Assembly (NCBI GenBank): GCA_021794475.1
Contig: JAJYQS010000103.1
Location: forward strand, 1 to 42,195
Reading direction: 5' to 3'
DNA length: 42,195 nucleotides
Source: a bacterium
GTDB taxonomy: Bacteria > SZUA-79 > Acidulodesulfobacterales > Acidulodesulfobacteraceae
The notes under the pieces are model-generated. The model saw only the letters and a list, made by a program, of their open reading frames with translations, was not told the DNA's origin and searched no databases. A program made the translations under genes and the position numbers. Positions 1 to 6,975 of the stretch are shown piece by piece; positions within the stretch are counted from its first letter, which is position 1, and every line of letters begins with the position of its first letter.

Positions 1-92
1 AATAATCTTATTGCAATTAATTACAATATTTACAATTTAAAAAACCGTAGTAGGAAAATTGCACTTTTTCAGAATATGAATATAGTATTCTA

Positions 93-332
93 GTGGCTTT
101 GAGCTGTATAAGGTGTCAAAGTCAGGATATATCGGAGCCTTCCAAAGAAAAAGATATACTTTTATCGTATATTCCGAAAACATGGTCTAATGAAGAAACC
201 AAATCGCATATCGAACGGATTTCTAAAGAAAAAAACAGCAAAGAAATAAGCGTTATAATGAAAGAACTTAAAGCTAATTACAACGGTTTATACGACAATA
301 AAACTGCGTCTGAACTTATAAAAAGCTTATAA
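93..332 (+). CDS. Small YqeY/GatB-tail-like protein, possibly a remnant
   Basis: A 79-residue ORF with a GTG start. From about residue 22 (EKDILLSYIPKTWSNEET) to the end (SVIMKELKANYNGLY...ASELIKSL) it resembles the C-terminal helical half of YqeY-type proteins, a fold shared with the tRNA-binding tail of GatB. YqeY proteins are usually about 150 residues, so the N-terminal half is absent. The frame is closed upstream by TAG at 51-53, and the other two forward frames in the first 90 bases do not encode the missing part. No Shine-Dalgarno precedes the GTG. The first residues include a CxxC (CIRC) that is not part of the family. It could be a decayed gene, a genuine short variant, or a chance N-terminal fusion to an old YqeY tail. 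The family call rests on pattern memory and is moderate. Confidence 0.45.
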   Translation: MALSCIRCQSQDISEPSKEKDILLSYIPKTWSNEETKSHIERISKEKNSKEISVIMKELKANYNGLYDNKTASELIKSL

Positions 333-593
333 CTCTCAATCAGGATATTAGTTAGAACGATGAACGTTAAACGGTAAATGATAAATAAAAATATTAGTTA
401 GTGCAGAAAATTTTCAACATATTTTATGACCGAATCATATTTTATTTATATTTATAGATTCATAGACAGAATATGCCCGATGCTATTTATGGAAAGAATT
501 TGTTTAATATTTTATAATATATTTATTGTGGTATGATGCATGATATATTATGTTACGTATTGCATTGTACATAGGCAAACTTATTTAAACTGA
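333..593. other. A+T-rich intergenic region between convergent genes
   Basis: The gap lies between the + strand YqeY-like ORF and the minus-strand DsrE-like gene, so the two genes converge here. It contains two copies of the 10-mer ATATTAGTTA, at about 345 and 393, and no clear G+C-rich hairpin. I see no tRNA-like fold or additional ORF with family resemblance. Confidence 0.5.
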
Positions 594-884
594 TTAATAT
601 TTAATGATATAATCGTAATCGAGCAGTTTTTTTGCTAACAGAGTATTGTTTAAAAATATAAATTTATTATAAAAAGAACTCTCATCTTTAAAATTGTAAA
701 AATACCCTACTGATTCAATCATATTAAGCATTTGAATGTTTTTTAATATCGACGGCTCCGTGAGGGTATTTAATTTATTATCTAATAAAAAAATATCTAC
801 CGCATCGTCCAGCAGAGTCAGTCCGGCAGCTACTCTCAAGGCTTCTGCCTGTCTGTTTGAAATTATAACAGCAATTTTTTTCAT
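594..884 (-). CDS. DsrE-family-like small protein
   Basis: A 96-residue soluble protein. The N-terminus (KIAVIISNRQ, then an Ala/Leu-rich helix, then VDIFLLDN) looks like the first beta-alpha-beta unit of DsrE/DsrF-type proteins, which handle sulfane sulfur or form small oligomers. I do not see a conserved cysteine in it, so sulfur-transfer activity is not supported by the sequence. It begins 35 nt downstream of panD on the same strand and is probably cotranscribed with it (order fxsA, panD, this gene). The fold assignment is tentative; it could equally be an unrelated small Rossmann-like protein. Confidence 0.45.
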   Translation of the reverse strand: MKKIAVIISNRQAEALRVAAGLTLLDDAVDIFLLDNKLNTLTEPSILKNIQMLNMIESVGYFYNFKDESSFYNKFIFLNNTLLAKKLLDYDYIIKY

Positions 885-919
885 TCGATAATGTTAATAA
901 AACAAAAAATAGCTGAAAA

Positions 920-1276
920 TCAAGATTTTTTGATGATTTTATTTTTATCTGTGACGTAAACAAGTTTTGGTGTAAATCCAGAAACCTCTTCATCGTTATA
1001 TAAAGCAAATGTAGCAATGATAATTAGATCGTTAATCTGCACAAGTCTCGACGCAGCCCCATTAACTATAATATCACCGGAATTTTTCGGAGCCACAATG
1101 GCATATGTGTCAAATCTGCTGCCGTTGTTGACATCCCAGACGCTTACTTTTTCATACGGTAGTATATAAGCCTCGTCCATTAATCCTTTGTCTATTGAAA
1201 TAGAACCTTCATATTCAAGATTAGCATCGGTAATTCTGACTCTGTGAATTTTTGATTTTAAAAGGAATCTCTGCAT
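920..1276 (-). CDS. panD: Aspartate 1-decarboxylase proenzyme
   Basis: PanD converts L-aspartate to beta-alanine for pantothenate and coenzyme A synthesis. It is made as a proenzyme that cleaves itself between Gly24 and Ser25, turning the serine into the pyruvoyl cofactor; here the YEGSIS site places exactly G24-S25. Other family marks are the N-terminal LLKSKIHRVRIT and the NGAASRLVQINDLIIIATF segment. At 118 residues it has the normal length. It is the middle gene of a minus-strand group with fxsA upstream and the DsrE-like gene downstream. No strong Shine-Dalgarno is visible. No other pantothenate gene (panB, panC) is in the window. Confidence 0.93.
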   Translation of the reverse strand: MQRFLLKSKIHRVRITDANLEYEGSISIDKGLMDEAYILPYEKVSVWDVNNGSRFDTYAIVAPKNSGDIIVNGAASRLVQINDLIIIATFALYNDEEVSGFTPKLVYVTDKNKIIKKS

Positions 1277-1419
1277 TTATATATTATTTTGTGTATATTT
1301 TATGTTATGCGTATGTTATGTGTAGAACTGCGATATTTTTTAATTATTTATTGTTAATAGTTTTTATATTAATAAGATTTATATTATATTTATATTTAAG
1401 TAAGAATTATGAACAAGAT

Positions 1420-1878
1420 TTAAAACTTTCTGAATATAATAAAATTTTTTTTAAGCACTTCCTCATCTTCGGTATAAGTATTATTCGGTCCGTAATAACT
1501 AAAAGAATTTTTAAATTTATTCTTAAAATATTTAAATATAAGATACAATAAAAAATAATTTAAAAACGGTATCAAAAATAATACAGCTAAAGCATCAGTC
1601 AAGAAACCGGGCATTAAAAATAACAGTCCGGCTATAAAAAAAGATGCTGTTTTTAATAAATTTTTTGATGGAGACTTGCCGTTGCTGAAATCTATTAATG
1701 AGTTCTGAAACGAATTGCTTTTTATTTTTTTGGATATTATATAGCCTATAATGCTAAATCCTATCAAAAGCAAAAAAGCGTAAAAAAATCCTATTCTGAA
1801 AGCAACTTCAACAAAAATATATACTTCAACAAATATATAAATTAAGGCTATAAAAAAAAACTTTGCAATAATTCCCAT
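1420..1878 (-). CDS. fxsA: FxsA-family inner-membrane protein
   Basis: A 152-residue membrane protein with four predicted hydrophobic segments, roughly residues 6-26, 30-49, 77-90 and 94-116. The diagnostic FxsA stretch is the LMPGFLTDALAVLFLIP region at residues 88-104. In E. coli FxsA sequesters the phage T7 exclusion protein PifA when overproduced; the general function of the family is unknown. The N-terminus carries a short internal repeat (YIFVEV twice, residues 14-25). It is the first gene of the minus-strand group and is separated from panD by 143 nt. The last 20 residues are polar and cytoplasmic. Confidence 0.82.
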   Translation of the reverse strand: MGIIAKFFFIALIYIFVEVYIFVEVAFRIGFFYAFLLLIGFSIIGYIISKKIKSNSFQNSLIDFSNGKSPSKNLLKTASFFIAGLLFLMPGFLTDALAVLFLIPFLNYFLLYLIFKYFKNKFKNSFSYYGPNNTYTEDEEVLKKNFIIFRKF

Positions 1879-2180
1879 GATTATTAATTGTATATTTTTT
1901 TTGTTATTAAGTCAAATTTAAGAAGCTGTTTTGCCCTATGCCGCATATATCCTTATTTACAAGATTTGTTAAAATTTTGCTATTTACAAAATATAATAAT
2001 TATGTAATATATAATAATGTATAATTAATATGTAATATTTAATAACTTAAATAACTTAATTAAATAATATGCGGCAATGTATATAAAAATCATAATATAT
2101 ATAATAAATTCATATACATAAAAAATCATGATATATACAACTGATTAATAATTATTGATAATTAAGTATAGACGATAATT

Positions 2181-2270
2181 AATACGATATTGTAGTATAT
2201 TCCAGCACTGTTAAGAAGTTTTTAGCGCTATTTTTAATTAATAACTTTATAACAATACGATATTGCAGTA
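2181..2270 (+). repeat. Pair of 17-bp direct repeats
   Basis: AATACGATATTGTAGTA at 2181-2197 recurs as AATACGATATTGCAGTA at 2254-2270, with one mismatch in 17 and starts 73 bp apart. They sit upstream of the haem-sensor gene, 90-180 bp from its start codon. This spacing would suit paired regulator sites, but it may be just duplication debris. Confidence 0.6.
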
Positions 2271-2280
2271 CGCTTCTATT

Positions 2281-2308
2281 GTTATTTGTTATTTGTTATT
2301 TGTTATTT
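2281..2308 (+). repeat. Heptanucleotide tandem repeat, four copies
   Basis: Four perfect copies of GTTATTT are followed by GTTTT. The array ends about 50 bp before the start codon of the sensor gene at 2359. Seven is not a multiple of three, but the array is outside any gene. Copy-number change would alter spacing between upstream elements and the gene. Confidence 0.85.
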
Positions 2309-2358
2309 GTTTTATTCCATATAATTCTTAAGATTTAATCAAAAGGAGAAATTAAATT

Positions 2359-3255
2359 ATGTTTTTTAGGAATTTGTCTTTAAAATCAAAGTTCACTTTT
2401 ATAATGATAATAGTTGGGTTTATAGCCAACGTAACAGTTGCGGTGGGCGCTTTTTATTTTATACAGCATTTTAAGGAAAAAACATTAATGCATGAAGCAA
2501 AAATGATATTGTACTCAGAAAAAGCATCAAGGGATTATACTTCTCAAACTCTCAGACCGGCGGTGCTTGGGGCAACGCCTAAATTTGTTATGCAGGCTGA
2601 GTCTGCCACATTTGTATCTTTAGGTATAGCTAAAATATTAAATAAATTTATGCCTGATTATGTTTACTCCGAACCTACATTAAATCCTTTAAACTTGAAA
2701 AATAAAGCAGACAAATTTCAGTCTGAGATTATACAGAAGTTCAAGACAGACCCGTCTATCAAATCTATAAACGGTTTTCATAATTTCAAAGGGCATTCTT
2801 ATTTTTACGTCATGGAACCTGTGGTTGTAAGATCCGGCTGTATGCTGTGTCACGGCAATCCGCAGGATGCTCCTAAAGCTATTGTTGCTAAATACGGCAG
2901 TACGCACGGTTTTCACTGGAAAATAGGTCATATTGTAGGGGCTCTAAGTGTAATTATACCGACAAGAGATATTAACAGAACGGCATTAAAAAACGCTATA
3001 TTAATTGCAGTTGCAATTTTTGTATTGCCTTTTATCGCTCTTATAATAGCTTTATTTTTTATTAATAAATTTATTATTAAACCGATTCATGAAATGACTA
3101 AATTGGCAGAGGATGTTTCTACCGGAAAATCTAATGAAGATTTTAAAGTGAAAAGCAATGATGAGATAGGAGCTCTTGCAAAATCTTTCAATAGGCTTAA
3201 AAAGAGTTATATAAAAGCTGTTGAAATGTTAGCCGATAAAAATAGAAAAGAATAA
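2359..3255 (+). CDS. Membrane haem sensor: DUF3365 plus HAMP, no output domain
   Basis: A 298-residue protein with an N-terminal membrane anchor (about residues 12-34), a periplasmic domain resembling DUF3365/Tll0287-like sensors, a second membrane helix (about 211-236) and a HAMP domain (about 235-290). The periplasmic domain contains C161-M-L-C164-H165, a c-type haem attachment motif. This suggests redox or small-ligand sensing outside the membrane, as known for other DUF3365 proteins. The protein stops a few residues after HAMP: there is no histidine kinase, methyl-accepting, GGDEF or other effector domain, and no partner kinase lies nearby. The start is supported by AAAGGAG. It precedes the glucan gene block but is separated from it by 293 bp, so cotranscription is uncertain. 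The haem ligation is an inference from the motif. Confidence 0.82.
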   Translation: MFFRNLSLKSKFTFIMIIVGFIANVTVAVGAFYFIQHFKEKTLMHEAKMILYSEKASRDYTSQTLRPAVLGATPKFVMQAESATFVSLGIAKILNKFMPDYVYSEPTLNPLNLKNKADKFQSEIIQKFKTDPSIKSINGFHNFKGHSYFYVMEPVVVRSGCMLCHGNPQDAPKAIVAKYGSTHGFHWKIGHIVGALSVIIPTRDINRTALKNAILIAVAIFVLPFIALIIALFFINKFIIKPIHEMTKLAEDVSTGKSNEDFKVKSNDEIGALAKSFNRLKKSYIKAVEMLADKNRKE

Positions 3256-3340
3256 AATCAAAAATTGTTATTTAAATGAATTGAAAATTTTTTTATTTAA
3301 GATATAATTTAATTGTACGATGAAGATTAATTTATGATAA

Positions 3341-3380
3341 ATTCTTAATTATTCTTAATTACTCTTAATTATTCATGATT
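3341..3380 (+). repeat. Decanucleotide tandem repeat with decaying copies
   Basis: Two perfect copies of ATTCTTAATT are followed by ACTCTTAATT and ATTCATGATT in strict 10-bp register. Further degenerate TTATTCTTAG-like pieces continue to about 3440. The array fills the middle of the 293-bp gap between the haem sensor and the DUF4912-like gene. I see nothing else in that gap. Confidence 0.75.
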
Positions 3381-3548
3381 AGTTATTCTTAGTTGCTTAT
3401 TTTTAGTTAGTTATTCTTATATTATTCTTAGTTAATTATTCTTTATTTCCATTAATTAATAATTAAACGGTTTTATCTTGCCTAATTCTTGAGATTTAAA
3501 TTTTATCATTTGTTTTAATATTTAATCTTACTTATAAAAGGTGCAGAA

Positions 3549-4829
3549 ATGGATATTTACGAAAGAAATGACGGTGTTTTTTTAATTTTTGACGATAAAA
3601 TTATTGAAGATTTCAATATTAAAAAAAAGAAGAATATATATGCTAAATTAAAAGACAAAAAAAAATATTCATCTGTGCTTAATAATCTGCATATTACTGC
3701 GGATGAAGACAGCAAACTTCATAATAAAAGGAAAATAGCCAAAACATTTAATCCTTCATTGGGCGGTGTTTTGTTAATAAAAAATGAAAAAATACGTGAA
3801 TTGGAGGACGATGCGCTGCTTGAGGAATTCGACAGATTGTGCAGACTTATAGAAAATGATTACGGTTTAAATATTTTTAACTATATGCTAAATGAAATTT
3901 ATGAAGAAGAAAAGCAGGAAAAATATTTTGAAATAGAAACCTTTAATTATAATTTTATATCGCATAGAGCGGTAAAAAGTAATTTGGCGTCAGATTTTGT
4001 GAAAGAATTGAATCATTTTATAGAAAAAAATTTTTTTAAAAATATTAAAGAAAATACTAAAAAAACAGATAAAGAAAAAAATGTAAAAAAAGATGAAAAA
4101 GCCGAAGCAAAGACTGCAAAAAATGCTGAGGAATTTAAATTAAAACCTGCCGCAAACCTGCAGACAGGGCTTAAAGAAAAACCTGCCGCAAATCTGCAGA
4201 CAAGGTCTAAGACAAAGCCGGAACCTGAAGCAATATTTGAAACAATTAAGACCGCCGCTGCAGAAAATACTGAACCAAAAGTTTTAACTGATATTCACTC
4301 CGAAATCAACTTAATATCCCTGAGCTGGAGTTCCCTCAGTCCCAGAGATACCGCACCCGTTCTTGAAGAAGGTATCCCCATCGAAATCAATAATTCAAGC
4401 TGGATAAGGATGTATTTTCAAAAGCCCAGAGTAAGAAAGATAGTATGGAGACTCAGGGATAAACCTGATGCCGCTCATTTAAAGCCGCTGTTAAGGGTAT
4501 ATGCAGACGGAAACATGCTGTGGTATGAGACTTTAGATTCCGTTGGTGGTGATAAATATATAATTCTTTCGGAAGAGATTGAGTTGTCAAGGGTATGGGC
4601 AGAAATTGGCTATGTTGACGAAAAAAATGAATTTATATTCATTGCAAGAACTCCGGTGTGGCCTCCAGAGTGCTTATTTAAATCCTCTCCGGTTAGATAT
4701 TCTCTAAAAAAATCATTAAATAATAAAATATGTCTTATAGGCGCTACGGAAAATCTGCCTGAACAGAATAATATAGGAAATACCGCGTTTACATCGTCAG
4801 GAGGCGGATTCTACGGAATTGATAAATAA
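3549..4829 (+). CDS. DUF4912-like protein next to the GH57 genes
   Basis: A 426-residue protein in three parts. Residues 1-160 are charged and unassigned. About 165-240 is a low-complexity Lys/Ala/Glu linker containing KPAANLQT twice. About 250-380 is a compact domain with features I associate with DUF4912: a Trp-rich start (SWIRMYF), a LLRVYADG strand, an ELSRVWAEIGY segment and an ending FIFIARTPVWPP. The tail is Gly/Ser-rich. No signal peptide or membrane helix is seen. Proteins of this type occur beside GH57 glucan genes in several bacteria, and here the three GH57 genes follow directly, so a role in glucan binding or enzyme scaffolding is plausible but unproven. AAAGGTG just upstream supports the ATG. 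Domain naming is moderate; the canonical DPYW-type motif is not obvious. Confidence 0.55.
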   Translation: MDIYERNDGVFLIFDDKIIEDFNIKKKKNIYAKLKDKKKYSSVLNNLHITADEDSKLHNKRKIAKTFNPSLGGVLLIKNEKIRELEDDALLEEFDRLCRLIENDYGLNIFNYMLNEIYEEEKQEKYFEIETFNYNFISHRAVKSNLASDFVKELNHFIEKNFFKNIKENTKKTDKEKNVKKDEKAEAKTAKNAEEFKLKPAANLQTGLKEKPAANLQTRSKTKPEPEAIFETIKTAAAENTEPKVLTDIHSEINLISLSWSSLSPRDTAPVLEEGIPIEINNSSWIRMYFQKPRVRKIVWRLRDKPDAAHLKPLLRVYADGNMLWYETLDSVGGDKYIILSEEIELSRVWAEIGYVDEKNEFIFIARTPVWPPECLFKSSPVRYSLKKSLNNKICLIGATENLPEQNNIGNTAFTSSGGGFYGIDK

Positions 4830-4851
4830 GTGCCATCCTTGCAATAAGACA

Positions 4852-4955
4852 ATAACAATAATATAAGATAATAATAAGGCAAAATAATAAAACAATAATA
4901 ATAAAACAATAATAGTGAGACAATAATTATAAGGCAAAATAATCAGATAAGTAGA
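4852..4955 (+). repeat. Low-complexity CAATAATA/AAGGCAAAATAAT repeats
   Basis: The gap before the branching-enzyme gene is built from scrambled short repeats: AAAACAATAATA at 4889-4900 and 4903-4914, and AAGGCAAAATAAT at 4876-4888 and 4931-4943. Nothing else is recognisable. A Shine-Dalgarno-like TAGGAGTGA lies just downstream at about 4969-4977. Confidence 0.7.
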
Positions 4956-4988
4956 AATAAAATAAATTAGGAGTGAGATGATATTATC

Positions 4989-6629
4989 ATGACTGCAGAA
5001 AAATCTAAATGGGTACCCGTTCTACATTTTCATCTTCCTTTTGTAAGGCATCCGGAAATGTCTAAGTATTTAGAAGAAGAATGGTATTTTGAAGCTGTGA
5101 CTGAAACATATTTGCCGTTATTGGAAGCCTTTGACAATCTTGAAAGAGACGGCGTAGATTATAATCTGACTATTTCTTTGACCCCTACTCTTTTAACAAT
5201 GATGTCCGACCCGCTGCTTTCGGAAAGGCTGCTCAATTATGTCTATGCCAGGGTAAAGGTTCTTGACGAAGAAGCATTTAGAACCCAGACAGACCCCGAT
5301 TTTCATCCGGTAACATTATTTTACAGGGAAAGGTATAAGAACTGGGCTGCCAAGCTGAATAATGGCGGCGGACAGTATTTAATAAACCAGCTGCTAAAAC
5401 ATAATAAACTGGGTCACATCAAAATAATAACTTCTGCAGCAACGCACGGCTTTTTGTTGTTTATGGTTGGCGAACCGGAAGCCATAGTTGCTCAAATACA
5501 GGTGGGTGTTGAAACTCACGAAAAATTGCTTGGAATTAAACCTTCGGGGATATGGTTGCCGGAATGCGGCTACACTGCAGGTTTTGATGCTATTTTAAGC
5601 AGATACGGAATATTTTATACTTTCTTAGACCAGCACGGAATAGAAATGGCTTCCCCTGAACCGCCAAACGGATGTTTTTCGCCTGTCGTTACGCCTTTTG
5701 GGCTTGTCGCTTTTGGAAGAGACCCTGAAAGTTCAAGACAGGTCTGGTCAAGTAAGGAAGGATATCCGGGAACTCCTATTTATAGAGAATTTTATAGAGA
5801 TATCGGATTTGATCTTGACCTGCCTCATCTGACTCCATTAAAGCATGGAAGTATTAAGACGTTCACCGGATTGAAATATTATGCTATTACCGGGACAGGA
5901 ACTTATAAAGAAGCCTATAGACCCGGCGCCGCAAAGAGAAAAGCCTTGGAACATGCCGAGCAGTTCGTGTATAACAGGGTATTGCAGGGAAATTATTTAA
6001 AAAATGCGATAGGAGAACCGCCTGTAATAGTTTCCATGTATGACGCCGAATTATTCGGGCACTGGTGGTTTGAAGGTCCGTGGTGGCTTGAATCTGTTTT
6101 CAGAAAGTTAGATAACAACAGCAATATAGAATCTGCATCTGCGGAAGATATATCTAAAAAAACTCTTTCTAAAGTGAAATCTAAAGAGGGGATGCTTTAT
6201 AGTCCTGAAGAGCAGGTATGGATTGCTCAGCCTGCCACTTCTACATGGGGAGGCGGAGGTTACAGTGAAGTCTGGCTAAATGGTAAAAATGATGAAATCC
6301 AGCAATTTTTATCGGATGCGGCAATAGAATTAATAGATATATGTAAAAACAGATATAATGAGGTAATTTACGGCGAAGCGCTAAATCAGGCCGCAAGAGA
6401 ATTAATGCTGGCGGAATCCAGCGATTGGCCGTTTCTGCTTTCTACCGGGCAGGCCGTAAGCTACTCGGAAAGGCGTGTTAAAGCGCATTTGATAAGAGCA
6501 GGAAAATGCATATCTATGGCAATAGGAACCGAGCCGTTTGACCAACAATGGTTTGATGATATATGTTATAAAGATAATATATTTCCTTGGATTAATGCTA
6601 AAGAGCTTTATGGGAAAGATATTTGTTAA
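4989..6629 (+). CDS. GH57 1,4-alpha-glucan branching enzyme
   Basis: This 546-residue cytoplasmic enzyme moves segments of alpha-1,4-glucan onto alpha-1,6 branch points. All five GH57 conserved regions can be followed: LHFHLPFVRHP near the N-terminus, AATHGFL, IWLPECGY with the catalytic nucleophile E192, SMYDAELFGHWWFEGP with the acid/base D352, and QPATSTWGGGGYSEVWL. These are the branching-enzyme versions of the motifs (TK1436 and TTHA1902 type), and the length fits that subfamily. A helical DUF1957-type C-terminal domain follows. It is unrelated to GH13 GlgB, although it does the same job. Start chosen at ATG 4989 with TAGGAG about 15 nt upstream. The last codons and the stop fall inside a 15-bp tandem repeat. 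Confidence 0.92.
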   Translation: MTAEKSKWVPVLHFHLPFVRHPEMSKYLEEEWYFEAVTETYLPLLEAFDNLERDGVDYNLTISLTPTLLTMMSDPLLSERLLNYVYARVKVLDEEAFRTQTDPDFHPVTLFYRERYKNWAAKLNNGGGQYLINQLLKHNKLGHIKIITSAATHGFLLFMVGEPEAIVAQIQVGVETHEKLLGIKPSGIWLPECGYTAGFDAILSRYGIFYTFLDQHGIEMASPEPPNGCFSPVVTPFGLVAFGRDPESSRQVWSSKEGYPGTPIYREFYRDIGFDLDLPHLTPLKHGSIKTFTGLKYYAITGTGTYKEAYRPGAAKRKALEHAEQFVYNRVLQGNYLKNAIGEPPVIVSMYDAELFGHWWFEGPWWLESVFRKLDNNSNIESASAEDISKKTLSKVKSKEGMLYSPEEQVWIAQPATSTWGGGGYSEVWLNGKNDEIQQFLSDAAIELIDICKNRYNEVIYGEALNQAARELMLAESSDWPFLLSTGQAVSYSERRVKAHLIRAGKCISMAIGTEPFDQQWFDDICYKDNIFPWINAKELYGKDIC

Positions 6630-6694
6630 AAAGATATTTGTTAAAAAGATATTTGTTAATTTATAATAGAGATATTTGTTATAGATATTTGTTA
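6615..6694 (+). repeat. 15-bp tandem repeat spanning the branching-enzyme stop codon
   Basis: Three perfect tandem copies of AAAGATATTTGTTAA occupy 6615-6629, 6630-6644 and 6645-6659, and two further copies of the core GATATTTGTTA lie at 6671-6681 and 6684-6694. The first copy encodes the final residues KDIC and the TAA stop of the branching enzyme. Each copy carries the same in-frame stop, so expansion leaves the protein unchanged. Confidence 0.88.
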
Positions 6695-6975
6695 ATGATG
6701 ATTTATTTGATAGTAATCTTGCGCAGGTTAGAGGTTAATTTTATAGAAATATCTTCAACGGATTCTACAATAATGCAATATGGCATACAGTAATACGGTA
6801 ATTATAATACATATAATATAGCAATACGATAATACAATAATATATACAATATAATTAATACAATAACAACAATAAAATAATACGATATATATAATATTAC
6901 GGAGACGTACGGATTTAAATTTATAAGTAATAATTATAATAATTATATGTTTAAATCGACGGTTTTAACTATTCA
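6630..6975. other. 346-bp A+T-rich gap between two GH57 genes
   Basis: Besides the 15-bp repeat at its left end, this gap holds a run of ATAC/ATAAT-type microrepeats (6770-6900) and an inverted repeat near the right end (6912-6957). There is no ORF with recognisable content and no clear ribosome binding site before the next gene. A new promoter for the downstream genes is possible but cannot be told apart from background. Confidence 0.6.
6912..6957 (+). promoter_or_regulatory. Inverted repeat just upstream of the second GH57 gene
   Basis: GATTTAAA (6912-6919) and its perfect reverse complement TTTAAATC (6950-6957) flank a 30-nt interval that holds two ATAATTAT palindromes (6930-6937 and 6939-6946). 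The right arm ends 18 nt before the ATG at 6976. It could be an operator or a leader hairpin. The almost pure A/T composition makes chance a serious alternative. Confidence 0.35.

Larger units (their letters stand above)
1879..2358. other. 480-bp A+T-rich intergenic region with repeats
   Basis: This divergent gap separates fxsA (minus) from the haem-sensor gene (plus) and should contain both promoters, but TATAAT-like strings are too common in such A+T-rich DNA for me to choose among them. It holds two 17-bp direct repeats (2181-2197 and 2254-2270), a heptamer tandem repeat (2281-2308) and a good Shine-Dalgarno (AAAGGAG, about 2341-2347) for the gene at 2359. I see no coding sequence or structured RNA. 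Confidence 0.6.

Noticed and set aside
1252-1551. 99-residue plus-strand hydrophobic ORF
   Set aside because: It lies antisense to the ends of panD and fxsA and the A+T-rich gap between them; its Ile/Phe/Tyr-rich translation is typical of antisense of Lys/Asn-rich coding DNA and it lacks family resemblance.
1879-2358. Specific sigma-70 promoters
   Set aside because: TATAAT-like strings occur everywhere in this A+T-rich sequence, and none had a well-spaced TTGACA partner that stood out.
2281-3440. Possible CRISPR or phage attachment repeats
   Set aside because: The units are 7-17 bp, contiguous or degenerate, with no regular unique spacers, and no cas or integrase gene is present.
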